Shown: in pieces, positions 1 through 11,720 of the stretch
Numbering within the stretch: position 1 is the stretch's first letter
How the letters are laid out: every line of letters starts with the position of its first letter
Made by a program: the position numbers and the translations under genes
The notes under the pieces: generated by a model
Database searches by the model: none
Told to the model about the DNA's origin: nothing
Seen by the model: only the letters and a program-made list of their open reading frames with translations
Assembly (NCBI GenBank): GCA_019973155.2
Contig: BPQB01000112.1
Coordinates: forward strand, 1 to 64,000
Direction of reading: 5' to 3'
Origin: Phanerochaete sordida
Lineage: Eukaryota > Basidiomycota > Agaricomycetes > Polyporales > Phanerochaetaceae
Length of the DNA: 64,000 nt

Positions 1-1448
1 TGAGCTGGGCTTAAGTCCCCAGCATCATCAATCTCTCTTCGTCTTTCACTTGACCTACTCGCATCCCTTGCACAGTCAAGCCTACCCCCCAAGCTACTAC
101 AGGTAAGTAGCGGGGTGATCTTTGACAGTGCTGCCCTCTCCACCCTCTCTGCCCGCAGTCTCGAGCCTCGACGCTTCCAGCATCCCGTCCTCCCTCACGA
201 GTCCCACCACGCGGCATCCGCGGTGTTCAACGACTTTGTCCAAGCGTACGGCGAGCTGGGTTCTGACGTCGGGACCTTCGCGCGAGCGTCTCGGTCGACC
301 ATATGCGCGTTACATGCCGGCGCGAGCATTGCGATCCGCACGACGGGACGCCTGCCTCGCGGTCAATGAGAGTGAGGATGTGTCCGGGAGCATTATTGAG
401 CTAGACTGCATCCAGCAGGAATAGCGTACAACACCAGAGACAACGTTCGTCGGCTGTTCTCCATGTCAGCAGGTTATCTGTGCGGTTAGCAGTATGGACG
501 CACCTGATACGGCGACACGACGGACTTTCGCTGGCTCCTTTTGATGTAGGGCGGCTCATAACGTTTCTGGAGATCCGGTAGAAGAGGAGTGGGAGAATGA
601 CGCAGGTAGCGTGGCCGCACAATCTCCGCAGGACCCGCACGGCCCCAAATGCTTGCTAGGGAGTATAGCTCTGTGAGCAATAATAAGAGCTCGAGCAAAT
701 AGCGGACCATACCTGGCTTACGCTCGTCACCTTCACACCCTCCAGCTCTTCATCCTCTGGCCATCGTCGGTTCTGCCGCACGCTAAGCGAGTGCGTCCGT
801 GGTCGGCTCAGTAAACACGAGTCATGGAAGAAAAGTTGGAAGATGTTGGGACAGTGAGATAAAAGGATGTGGCCGACGCCTGAAATGAGCAATACGTCGC
901 TTTCAGCGTAGGGCGGAGTTCGTGGCAGGAATAGGCGATAAAGCAAAGGAGTCTTCGTTGAAGATGCCGTCGTGATTGGAGACGTGTGCGTGTGTAGGCA
1001 TATAAAAGCTCAGGTTCTAAAGAGGATAGCAATGTCGCTAATATTTGTGAGAAGACCAGACACTTTGCTGGACGAGTGTGGTGGAACGCGCACCGGGATG
1101 CTCTTTCGACGTAGCTCAGAGTGTCCTTCGCTAGACTGCGTGCAGCAGTGTCACTTGCCACATGTCGCCAAGAAGTATCTTCTCGACAGCGTGTGTCAGT
1201 TCCCAGCTCGTCTCTAACGAAGATTGTTGGGCCAGCAGTCGCGGCTTCGAATTTGGTCTTCGCGAGTGCCAGCTCGATTCGTCGGCCTGCGCTGTTGTGC
1301 GTCCCGGGGCTATGAGTCAAAGGTACACTGAGGTCAGGGCAAGAAGATACGTGCGTGCCACAAGGGGATGTACGAGCGTAAAGGCAGGATGATGTGACAG
1401 GAAATATTGGGACGTGGGCGCACGAGAGCTGCGTCCAGCCCGAAAGTG
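1..1448. other. No recognisable gene; one intron-like segment
   Basis: I see no recognisable protein here. Positions 103-158 look like a 56-bp intron, with donor GTAAGT and a pyrimidine-rich stretch ending in CAG, and the downstream stretch to about 370 stays open in one frame. This may be the end of a gene starting left of the window or a relic. A long minus-strand open frame at 808-1596 has no family signature. Confidence 0.3.
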
Positions 1449-1870
1449 CGCGCAAAGCCCGATTCGGAGATCGCCGCGCCACAAAGGGAGCAGCCGGTTT
1501 TGTACGGCCGCCGTCCCGCCGATCTCCTTTCTCGGCGACACCGTCGTTCGGCCAGCTCCTTCGGGCAGGTCGACCGCTGTCTGGGGCTGCCACCACACGA
1601 AGGCTTATTACGTGATGCTAGGACCTCGGCGCACGGACCAGGCGTCGCGCGGTGTCACGATGTGACGTTTTTGCTACTCCTCGACCTCGTCCGCGACTCC
1701 GCGACTCGAGCACAATCGACGACGTCTATACGTCTCCCCTACCCTGCAAGACCACCGCAATCGCTCCAAATGAACCAGAGCCTGTCAATCCAAGCCTTCC
1801 ATGTTGAACGTCAAGTCGCCGAGCGGGATTGCGTGGGGATTACATGGACACGGAGCTTTGCCTAGGTGCG
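1449..1870. repeat. Diverged duplicate of 22892-23243
   Basis: The two stretches align by eye over most of their length. Shared stretches are gcaaagcccgattcggagat, gccgatctcctttctcg, gtcgaccgctgtct, cgcacggacca and the final agttttgcctag/agctttgcctag. The copy at 1449 carries about 60 bp more near its start. Neither copy keeps a convincing open frame across the match, so this is probably an old segmental duplicate of a lost gene or element. Confidence 0.6.
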
Positions 1871-3054
1871 CTCGCCTCGTCGCAGTCAGGCTCTCGGATG
1901 TCGTCTACATGCTGATATACCCTTTCACTTGTAGATTTGAATTAATGTCGGTATATCATACGCTTCAGCTGGCTCGATAGCTCCCTCCAGGCCCCAACCA
2001 TGGCGCGCGGCTGGATACGCTTTTCGACCGCCAGCGTTTCGACAGCGATTCGCCTTAGTCGCTCGCCTAAGAAGTGCGTCCTTGACACCCTTATATACAA
2101 CAATATACTGTGCTGACGTCCCTTGGGCCATTAGCTGAGATCTGAATGGCGACGGACAGTCCTTTCGCTCATTACACGCCGCTTCCTATGATCTTGCTGT
2201 CCCTCACTATCGGCATATTGAACGGCTCGAGACACCGAACGTTGCCAGAGATGTGCTTCAAACAGCAGATATGAATACCGCGGCGCAGAAGGCTCGGAGT
2301 GAATGGACGTCCCAGTGCTGAGGGCGCCCGGTAAGTAAACATGTCCACTTCTGGTTGATGAAGTCGCGCTGAACATTCCCTCGTTCCAGATTGCAGCACG
2401 TTGTCCTGAAGCGTTTGGGCGGGGTTCGAGGATGGGAAAGATGTTCTGGAGCTCTCAAGTGGTCAGGTGAGCACTCACATTCAATCTCCTCTGCAAGAAT
2501 CGTCCAACACACCCACCCCAGCATATCCAGATCACCCTCCGCGATCTCACTCTGTTCCGAAATTGCCCAGCGATATCAAGGCTTGATATGGACCCGTAGT
2601 GCGACGCGACCAATCGCGGAGGCCGCTCGCAAACGACCCCGCGCGCACGAACCTATACTCGCGTCTCCTTCCACGGTCCACGCCGTCCGTCCCAACGCGC
2701 TGCCATGCTAGCAATCTCGGTTACCAACAGCCTCCTCGTGGCTACGGAGGCTGCGCGAACGCTTTTTCATCTACGTCTTGGCTCACCAGCTGAGTCATCG
2801 CCGAGAAGTTTGGCTGCCGCTACGCGAAGAACGAGCAGCCTTTCGCGAGCAGTCTCAGCGACGCGCGCAAAGTCGTGGAGCTCCCCGCACGGCCACAAAG
2901 TGAGATCCCATGCTCGCGTTCGCCACTTGACTGAACGAATGCGCAGGCTTGACACTTTCAGTCCTCCACTCGGCGCTGCTCTCGATTGTGAGCTTGAATT
3001 TGTACGTTCGTGGGCGGCGTGGAGCTGGTCATCCCGGATTCTCCCAATGGCTGT
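1871..3054. other. No recognisable gene
   Basis: No frame here shows a domain I recognise. Scattered GT/AG pairs resemble introns, for example around 2329-2390, but the frames on either side do not join into a credible protein. A plus-strand open frame from 2705 onward is long but has no family features and crosses the intron-like segment described in the next entry. Confidence 0.3.
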
Positions 3055-3945
3055 TGTGGCCGCATATACAAGGTATGTCGTTCTACAATCGTCCATGAGA
3101 CTCGCTCACAGCGCATCCTGGCAAGACGGTAGAGACGCTGGAACATCTTGGACCCACAAGACGTTCAAGACATTCGCTTGGACGCAATCTCAGTCTATAT
3201 CTGAATTCAAGCTTCGAGGGTCGTCGTCGCTAGCGGGCATGAGGCTCGTCGAGCTCAGTTTCGTCGAGATGATGCTCGCGGGTCCCCACCAGGCGACAGG
3301 AATAACGGCTCCGAACGTTTGCTTCATCAGGTATATTCATCAATCTTCCCTCGCCTTCGCATGCTCATATCCAGTCCTAGGTGGAATATTGTCGTCGAAG
3401 AGATGTAGATCGCCTACCTCGCTAAGAGCCGGACGTTCGATGCCTGGATTCCGCTCACTGACACGACGACCTGCCTCGTCGTCGCACCAAGACCTCTCGA
3501 TTATCCGACCAACTCGGCGAGTTGGCTACTGGGCTCTTCATACACGAGTCTCGAGCTCGGCAATGCCCCTACGCCTGTCCAGCACCTACGTCGGGTACTT
3601 CTCCGAGGCTACTTCCAGGTAGGCCCATCAATCTATATCAGGCTCGCGGAAGTCTAACAAATGGCTATCAGTCGGCGCCAGAGAGCTCGCCCGCAGCCAT
3701 GACTTAGGAGGTCCATCATGCGCCGACGCGCAGTACTGTCGGTGAGCTCTGCGGAGCCTACGATAAGTTCGCCGAGTCGGCGCGTTGGCGTCGCCCGTGG
3801 TCTGGGCTAGGGGGATGATCGATGCGTATCTGTCGTACGACCAGAAGAGCGGGGGGCGAGCTGTTCAAGGCGAGTGTTCCCGCGGCTGTTGCTCCTGAGG
3901 CCATGGACGCTGACGAATACTCACGCACATATAGGTCGAATATGG
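3055..3945 (+). repeat. Relic block homologous to 24246-25045
   Basis: Matching landmarks run in the same order in both places. An exon edge and intron (ggccgc, acaaggtatgtcgt, then gctcacag) lie at 3058-3114 and 24246-24312. The string gagctctg followed by cctacgataa lies near 3743 and 24842. A stretch with agcgggnggcgngntg, ctgaggncatnganncta and aggtc lies near 3855-3940 and 24955-25043. The region looks like the remains of a spliced gene, as both copies keep intron-like signals but no long shared frame. Confidence 0.55.
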
Positions 3946-4056
3946 GCCCGTTTCCGCCCCCAGAAACACTCCTGGCGGCCCTGAAGGACGTGGCCGACTA
4001 CGCATACACGCGCCGCTGAGTTGTAAACTTCGGCTAGAGGCTGCCCTGCTCCTACA

Positions 4057-4330
4057 ATGGTGCGCCGACCACAATGCTGCCGGCCACTGCACCTGCGAGG
4101 CCAGATTCACTGCCATCTCGGCGCCCTTCCATCTCGTGTTCTCCCCCTGGGTCGCCCTGGAGGACGCCACGAAGAGCCACGTTTCGAACGCCCGCTTGCA
4201 TCGACCCTTCGCCATCGCAGTAGACCCCATTCGCGTGCCATACGAAGACATTATTCTTGTATGACATATCATTGACTCCATCCAATATTACATCTGCACG
4301 CACACAATCGACGTTGGAGAACATGAGTCT
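4057..4330 (+). pseudogene. Truncated remnant of the 25927-27091 gene (last exon plus 3' flank)
   Basis: This segment aligns with the end of the last exon and the 3' flank of the four-exon gene at 25.9-27.1 kb. Shared strings include cgaccacaa, gccnggtcgnc, aagaagagcc/cgaagagcc, tcgacccttcg, ccatacgang and cattattcttg. The frame encoding APFHLVFSPW matches ALPRLVFVPR of the intact gene, and ALEDATKSHV matches DIEDGKKSRV. Exons 1-3 are absent here. The homology runs on about 200 bp past the stop into the 3' flank (27155-27295 in the other copy), so this is a piece of duplicated genomic DNA and not a processed copy. It lies just downstream of the 3055-3945 block, as the intact gene lies downstream of the matching block. 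Confidence 0.7.
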
Positions 4331-5048
4331 GACGGGCTCGCCTCATGTCCGTCGTTCAACACGGTCCAGTGAGCAGCGACGCGTGCTAAGCGTTTGGATC
4401 CCGTAGTAAGAGGTCCAGTGAACATATTCCACGCCCTGGACCTCTCACACTAGCACCGGCCGCGCTATCATTGTCATCACGTCGAACGACCTACTCTGAG
4501 ATTGGAGTGGCAATTCATGGTATGTTGTGAACACCAGGCGTACTTGTAGATAGCAGACACATAGCAGGTGCGGGGAATCCACCTCTAAGTAAGGAATATG
4601 GCCGCGGAGAACGGGGAAAGTGAAAGCTCGGAGAGTTGCTGCTACAGGCGTCTACTCCACGTGGCCGTAACGAAGATGGCAGCTCACATGCCATTCAGGG
4701 TCACCGCGACCTCCACACTCAGGAAGCATTGGCCCGGACACGAATCAACACGACAGAGTCCGTAAGCTAACCAAAGAGGCCGTAGCAGCTCTCAAGAGGC
4801 CAGGATGCTCTATTCCGATGAGGAGGCATGGCCGTCGCCGGGCCCAGCTGACGCGTCGAATAGCGACTGTGGTTATCCCAGGCGCTTATATGCCAGGCAG
4901 AGACGAGCTTCGACGGTGCGTCTGGCTGCGTCGCTCTGAAGCGGTTCTCCGAAGGGCTCCCGGACGCGACACGGGCTGGAATGACGTGGGCCATCCCCGG
5001 ACGCTCCTCCAGCTGGGCATCATCTTCAACTTGTCCTCCACCACCATC
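4331..5048. other. Intergenic; upstream flank of the MYND gene
   Basis: No gene is seen. The stretch includes the 56-bp near-identical element listed separately and the presumed promoter of the MYND gene that starts at 5049. The sequence does not identify a specific core promoter. Confidence 0.4.
4645..4700. repeat. 56-bp element nearly identical to 29904-29959
   Basis: The 56 bases starting caggcgtctactccacgtgg match the segment at 29904 with two differences (gaagat/gaagac and cacatg/cacttg). Flanking bases are only loosely similar. Identity this high stands out, because other duplicated blocks in the window are clearly more diverged. No coding frame or known element is recognised. Confidence 0.75.
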
Positions 5049-5779
5049 ATGCCGAACTCGTCGCCGATACATTTTACCATCGCCCATCCAGAGTTCCCCC
5101 AAGCAATGACCAACCTGATGAACACTCCGATGGTCGAGAGCTTTCTTGGCGGGGCCGAAAATTCCGAGCCCTCTGCTCTCACCTGCTACCACTGCAAGCA
5201 GCGCCGGAGCTCAGAGAAGCAGCTCTCGCGATGCACAGGGTGTTGTACCGCGGTCTACTGTGTACGTTTATGACAAACGTTGTGCGACGTGACCTCATTA
5301 TTGCGGATCCGTTGTTTCAGGGAACAGCGTGTCAGCGTGCCGCCTGGCCGGAGCACAAGGCCTTTTGCACGAAAGTACAGACTTCGCCCTCGCCGCGTAC
5401 GAAGTTCCTGGTGCGCCGGGCGAACGCTGTCTTTGCATATGCCTCTCGCCATCGCCCCCTCCTCTTCTCCATCGCATATCACGAGCTCAAGATCAGGTAC
5501 GACAAGGAGAACGCGGCGCGCAAGGTCCTCTGGGTCGGCTTCAAGCCGCGGGACTACGAGGAGACTAAGTGGGATGTGGTACGCGTCGAGGTGCGCCTCG
5601 TGGAGACACTGGAGGAGGAGGTCCGGGACGAGATACAGAGCGGGAGACGCCTGAGGCTGCAGGATCCTGTGTTGAACGTGTTCGCGATTATGCTGTACGA
5701 CGTCGAGTGCATGGTGTCCAAGTGCCTTTTCGGTTCTGTCTTAGATGACAACCCGGAGAGGGGCCTGCGTATTTTCTGA
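5049..5779 (+). CDS. MYND zinc-finger protein (copy 1)
   Basis: The model has exon 5049-5261, a 59-bp intron (gtacgt...ttcag) and exon 5321-5779, giving about 223 residues. The MYND finger lies at roughly residues 57-90: CYHC, CTGC, the pair in VYC/TAC split by the intron, then QRAAWPEHKAFC. All eight zinc ligands of the C6HC type are visible. MYND fingers are protein-protein interaction modules, often binding proline-rich partners; no SET or other catalytic domain follows. The remaining ~130 residues (with motifs WVGFKPRDYEE and NVFAIMLYDVE) are shared with the two other copies at 32.1-32.8 and 39.9-40.6 kb. The start at 5049 gives an N-terminus similar in length to the other copies; an upstream in-frame ATG at 4818 would add 77 residues of poor quality. 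Cellular role unknown, nuclear or cytosolic by inference. Confidence 0.85.
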
Positions 5780-6589
5780 TTGTTAGAAGATTCTATAGCA
5801 GATGTAGCATGACATGACAGAGATTGGTTGGCGACAAAAGTCTTGAAGTGTGAATACATGAGAGAATCCGACAAGGACATCGATGAAGGCAAAAGCGACG
5901 GCATGTGCAGCACCGGCCGCCTGCAATGGCTTCATCTGCTGGGCTTGGCGAGCTTATACGACGAGCCGCACTACACCGTCGTCGAGGACCTCTACGGGGT
6001 TCTGTCTTCCCTGGCGGCGGCCCCATTTGCGAAGACGGTAGCTACTCCAGAACGACGACAATGGTCTCTCGCTGTTGGCCTCCGTGAATGATAGCGTGAA
6101 CATGGAGCGATTCTGCCGTACCTGGCGATAACAGCACCGGCGAACGCAGCAGCAGTGTAAACTTGAAGGTAGAGGGTGACGGTGTCTTTGACCACGGGCT
6201 CAGGTAGATTTGGCTTCAGCGACGCGCTGCGCTGAAAGGCGTTGAAGGAGGTAGGGCCGACGCAAACGCCGCCCCTGTCGACCACAGTGGATCCTCAGCT
6301 GACGATCAGAGCGTCGGAGATGCTTGGACGGTCGACGCCAACATTGCGAACGAAGGATCGGTCACCGGGAGAGGACTCAGAGTGCTTGGCGGTGACGGCT
6401 GAGGCGTCGAAGCCGAAAGGCCAGGCGAAGTCTGAGCAACATCGGATTGCGAGAACTGTAATCTATGGAAGCGTTAGATGACATGGTAGACGGTGCCTGC
6501 TGCGAAGACACGCACCACTGGAGCGGCGCGGCTCGCGGTGTGGGCGTGGAAATTGTCATTCGGATGTGAGACAGCGAATGGTCTTCAAG
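5780..6589. other. 3' flank of MYND copy 1; no gene recognised
   Basis: No supported gene is present. Short open frames on both strands overlap one another without domain signatures. The region separates the MYND gene from the inverted duplicate block that begins near 6590. Confidence 0.35.
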
Positions 6590-7220
6590 GGGTTCGGTAT
6601 TCATATTGCTTGACGTTCTGTCGAGATATGGCACACACGCCTCAGCCGACCACGTCCGTGCAGTGTCGCAAGTACACGTACGTTGGGTTCCATGTGACAT
6701 CTGCCGCCGCACCAGCTGCTCGTTGAATGGACCTTGGTCTGCTTTCTCTGACGACTTTCAGCCGGAATGATTTGTTCGTCGTCTTCGACCTGCGCCGGAG
6801 AGTCGCAGCAGGTTCGGGTTCGCGGCGACCGAAGAGCACGGGGTTGAGGCACAGTCGCCTTCGGATGCGACGTTGAAGTCCGTGAAGCTCCGCAGGCTGC
6901 GTCAATCTGTTGCGCTGACGGCTCCTTCAGACTGGGAGTGGGCCTTTGTCAGGATCCACGTGCAAAACCTGGAGCAGCATGCAGACTCACAGTCTTTGCA
7001 GCGAGCGGGGTGAATGCCATGCAACACGCATAGCAACGAGTTGTAGAGCACGCGTGTCTCCACGAGGTACACGCGAGGTTGTGCGAATGCTGTGCGAGCG
7101 AAGAGCAGCAGATATATGCGGCGAGAGGAAGATGGTGGTCGCGGGGAAAAAGTGGGGATGCGCGGTTGGGGTACGCAGTCGCTTGATGAGCGCGCACCTT
7201 GCAGCGCGTCAAAAATGGCG
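6590..7220 (-). repeat. Duplicate block, inverted relative to 51940-52515
   Basis: Read on the minus strand, this segment matches 51940-52515 on the plus strand. Shared stretches in order are gcgctcatcaagcgactgcg, tgcaaagactgtgagtct (tcgccgcgaagactgtgagtct in the other copy), gagaaagcagac, acgtacgtgtacttgcga and catatctcgacag. The gtgagt sites look like intron donors, so the block probably derives from a spliced gene, but neither copy retains a long clean frame and the family is not recognised. Confidence 0.65.
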
Positions 7221-10200
7221 CGCCTCGCCTCGAAGTTCCTTCCGTATCCTTTGTCTCCGACTCTCCGTTCACTCGGACGCTGGTCCGACAGCCTCCCTCT
7301 GAGTCTTGTTACGAACATCTAATTCAGCTCATAGATAGTCCGTTGTGAGCTGCTGAGACAAGTGCCATATCGCGCTCTGCGACTGCGAGGCTGTACTGGC
7401 TACATCTCATTCGACGCTGCGTCCCGCACGAGAGCACGGGTGTAGGGCCGCAGTACAACTGCCTGACGACTCCAGTGCCTTGTGCTCCGCCAGAATAGCG
7501 GAGGTTCGCGACGGACGACGCCTGAGACGCTATTCGAAGTGGGCGGCGTGAGGCGAGGCGCGCACGGCGAGGCACGCGGAGGGCGTACATGGGCTTGTGC
7601 AACAGCACATCTTCTCAGCTGGCGAGCCCCTCGCGCTACGTCAATCCTCGACACGGATCAGCGTAGTGGACATCTTCCGGATCCCGATGCACGAAGTCAG
7701 CAACAGCAACGAGACAGGAGGCCGACACACACACCCGCGACAATACCGCCCCTCCGAGTCGACCAGTGCCAGCGAGCTGTCCGACAAATGTCCGCAATAG
7801 CCCCAGCGGAACAGAACCTGCGTGTACTGGCATAGATGCAACGCGCTTCAGGGCGCCGTCATGCTGAGGGCAGACGGCACAAGCAAGTGAGGCTCTGCAA
7901 GTGCAATGTCAGCGGCGGTCGGACACGCGAAGACGGATGGCATACCTACGCCAAACGCGATGCGAAACAGAACTGCAGGACGCAGCGAGCAGCCGCACGT
8001 CAAGCAACAGCGCCGCTGCAAGGCCCGTAGATCTGCAGAATTGGAAAGGAGTGAAGCGAGAATGAGGACGAGAAGCGCCAGTCCTGAGCACCTTCCGGCT
8101 CGGTTTCACGCTCGACGAGTGCCACTGGTGAATCTCGTTCTTCGTATCTGTGCACCTCCTTTGCAGCTAACCGTACCATTTCGTCAGAGGCGAGAAGGTG
8201 CTGCTGCCGCGCGGGACATCCCTACAGCGTAGGCTGGGCGACGCGAATGGCAAGGGAGACCCGTGCCGGCCCCTCATGGAGGTACAAAGGGTCTACATGC
8301 GAGAAGCGAGGTGAGCCTACAAACGCGTCGCAGAGGTACGGGGCGAGTGCTCACTTTTGATCCCCAGAACCTCGCGCCGCACGCCTGGAGCCTGTTAGAA
8401 GCGACGCGCGTGAGTCACTTGTCCCAAGAAGGATGCTTGTGGATGATGAGCTGCGTCCGCTCGAACAGGCCAAGAGAGTGGATACCGCTGAGTCAATCTT
8501 GGCGCAGAAGATACAACTCACACTTAATACTCCGTATCGGCAGCTGAATGGATGAGGATCAAAGTTAAGATAGACGTACTCGCTACGTTCCAAGCCCTGG
8601 ATTTCCTAAGTGTCCGCATGCACTTTGCTATCCTCGGCAATGTCACCAGGGGCTACGGCGGCTTGTCACCCCTTCCTACAGCATTTCATGCATTATATGT
8701 CCGCTTAGTGGCACAAAGCGGCCCCAAGGGAGGGTGGCGATTTGCTTCGCGCCGTACACATAGCGTGGTCGGATGCTTGTGGTCCCTGCGAGGTCGACTC
8801 GGAGCCCCTCAAGATGGGCATATATAGCGAGTGTAGAAGGCATTGTCAAGAAGAGCGCTGCTTCGAGTGGCCCTGCGTAGCGTAGAGGTCCGCAACGTAC
8901 GCTCAGTCGAGCGCAGGAGGGTGAGCGTAGCTGCGCGAGGGTCGTCGACGAAGCGGAAGCCCGCCAAGCGCAGACGCCGAGCCCCGAGCGTCTTGAGGCC
9001 CGGACATCGCCGGCGCCACGACGAGATGAATCGGGAGCGCCTGCGCGGCTCTTCCTCCTCTTCGCCCTCGTTCGCTGAACTCAGACCAGAATCTGCCTGC
9101 GGCTCTACTGCTCATCACATATATTGTTTCTGTCGCTCATATTAAGGAATATTGCGTCTTCACAAGGTGTCACGCTTTGGTCACGCTACGACTCGTCTCA
9201 GAAGATGCTCTGACTCACCCAAGTATGTGCCGTGTTTCCGGCAGTCTACCTCCCTCCCTAAGGTGACCAAGCTTTGGAATTCGATTGCTTGAATGCTGGC
9301 CCTTACTCTCATGCCTTATGCAGCCAGCAATATTGAAACCTACCGGCGCGCAAAGCGCAGCTTCGCCTGCCGCAGGTCCGGCGAAGGCACTTCGCCGTTT
9401 TCGATTCTCCACACAAACGTGTGAGTCATATCTTTGTCGGAATTTCGATTATGTTACAGTCGCAGTCGCTTGTTTTACCTTTGAACAATCCTCACCGTCC
9501 CACGGCCCAGGCAGCTCAAGCCCCGAGACAGGTATGACAGGCTGAGCTGACGTCCTCCTTGAAGGTGTGTCGGTAGGCCGTGCCAGGATGGACCGCAGGC
9601 GTGCACAATGGAAACGGCGGTTCTGCCTGGAATATTTTGCCTTTGACTTAGGTCGTCGAGAAGCGTAGCAGGTAAACGTCAGTGAGGAACCATCCCGCCA
9701 GCTAATCAGCGGCTCTAATCAGCGATTTTTGCGCCCTCCAGGTCAGTTTGCGCCTGTCAGAATCGAACGGCGTCGAGCGGCATCGCATTCTCTGGCCATT
9801 GCATCACGCCTGGCGATATGTAGGGCGTCGCCCAGCTCGCCCAAGCTGCGAAAGTATCTCAGCGCCTAGACGGCCGCGGCGCAATTTACGCAGACTACTG
9901 ATATTCTGCGGTCTATCACGTCTATTAAGTCCGTCGCAGTCACTCGTCTTCTCGTGGAGCAGCTTACAAAAATCTCAGCGTTGTTGGGTTGTATGCTTAG
10001 GAACGACGCGTCGAATCTTCGTGATGGGGATTGGCCGCAGGCCCGTGGCTCTGGCCATGCCTTCTGCGGTTTCGAGTCAGCGCTACGCCAAGCTGTACTA
10101 GGCGGGAAACGGGCCGAAGCTCCGCTCGGCGGGCACGATTTCTTCATCACTTTTGCAGTTCTAGTATAGATATGATGTCTATCCTGTTTGTACACTGTAT

Positions 10201-11720
10201 GATTACATTGTCTGAGATACAATCCAAACAGACATGAGCATGTCTTCCTATGAGCGTAGTAGATGACTTGAAACCAAACGGTCTTAGGTGTCCGGGGTCC
10301 CCATGCAAAGCCCTGCTCAGCGCAAGCTCAGCGTGGACACAACGTCAGAGGCTGAGTTAAGGGTCGCGTCACCGTCGATGGACAACTCGAGGCCGCAAGC
10401 CAGGCTCGTCTGCGCCATCGCACTACCGATGGAGCAATACTTACGGCGCCGGTAGTGTTCTGGTGAGGCGAATAGACCATCTACTACTACTAGCAGCGCT
10501 GCCAGCATCCTGACGCTTGCGTCTCTGAGTCCCTGTGGACCTGTGCTCATGCGATCGGCCTCGGTAGGGCTTGCGCTGCGCTGTAATTGCGTTGAGCGCA
10601 CAAACACGGCTACCGCAATGTTGTCCTCCATGTGCGCTCGGCGGCGATTCGGACGCCGGTGGGCGCGCAACGGCGAGAGCACCGGCAGCGTGACATCTAT
10701 GAGGGTGCCAATATCAGCGCGAGCCTGTACAGTACACAGTTAATGAAAATACTTGCCGACATCAAGGCTGCAGGACCTCAAGCGGCTCCGAGCCTCCGTC
10801 CTGCGCCACACGCGCGTCATGTAGCCCTTGAGTGCTGAGCACGTGAGGCTCGCGAGCAGGAAGTATTATGCGCGCATCGGGCGCAGCGCGTTCGCGTGCA
10901 GGTCGCGGGACGCGCCGGTCGACGTCGTCTTGCTGAGCATGCGTGGCGTGAGTAGCGGTGACACGGACGGCTGCGTGTTCAAGCGTTCGCCGTCGATAGA
11001 CGCACGTTCCTCGGTTGCCTCGCGGCCGAGCTCATTTGCGACGAGCACACTCAGACGGAGGAAGTGCACAATAAAATTCGGCGAGGCGGGTGCTGGCTGG
11101 AGGCTGGCCGTCGCGATCACCGAGAGTGAAAGGGAGCGGAGGGCGTCGGAGGGCCGTGCCAACCTGCCTTGGGTGCGGGGATCACGCACGCCTGTAGTCA
11201 TTGTACTGCGCGGCATGGACAGCGAGGATGTTCAGGCGCAGAGACCTGGCCTCGTGTACTGCATGTCCAATCCGCGGATGCGCTTGCTACGATGTTTTCA
11301 TGTGTGCCTGCACGGCACAAAGTGGGCACGCCAGCGGCGAGGGGCGATGAGGTCAGCTGGGCCGAAGGGAGAGAGGGCGGCAACTTGGACTGAGAAAGCG
11401 TGAGCATCTTCAGCTCCGGTGGCCTTGGTAAGTGAACGAAGCTCACGGATCTAAAGCCACAGAGCTAGCCACAGAGCTAACCAACTTGTGACGTCAGTAG
11501 GGTGTAAAAGGTGACACGAAGATCAAGAAGGGACATACAATAGATAGTAGAGCAGGCGGACCAGGGAACGGCGGCGAGGGCGAGGGAAGTACCGCGCAAA
11601 CGGCTCTTCGGTGCGCGATAGACAGGTGAGCCCCTCGGTACGCTTTCAGGAGAGCTGCACATAGGCCAATCAATGTTTTTTGGACCCTTTACGCGCATGA
11701 ATGAGAAAACATCAACTCAC
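7221..11720. other. 4.5 kb without a supported gene
   Basis: Many short open frames overlap on both strands, but none shows a domain, and no set of exons joins with clean GT-AG introns into a recognisable protein. GC-rich minus-strand frames at 10866-11216 and 11198-11446 lie beyond the end of the IBTK-like relic and could be further decayed exons of it; I cannot show this. Confidence 0.3.

Noticed and set aside
656..946. Possible BTB fragment on the minus strand (ESDVLLISGVGHILLSHCPN)
   Set aside because: Only a loose resemblance to the first strands of a BTB fold; no further BTB features follow.
808..1596. 262-codon open frame on the minus strand
   Set aside because: It has no domain, no sensible start context, and overlaps the duplicated block at 1449; the partner block does not keep the frame.
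2705..3622. 305-codon open frame on the plus strand
   Set aside because: It runs through an intron-like segment that is shared with the block at 24.2 kb, where the frame is not kept, so it is probably a chance frame over a relic.
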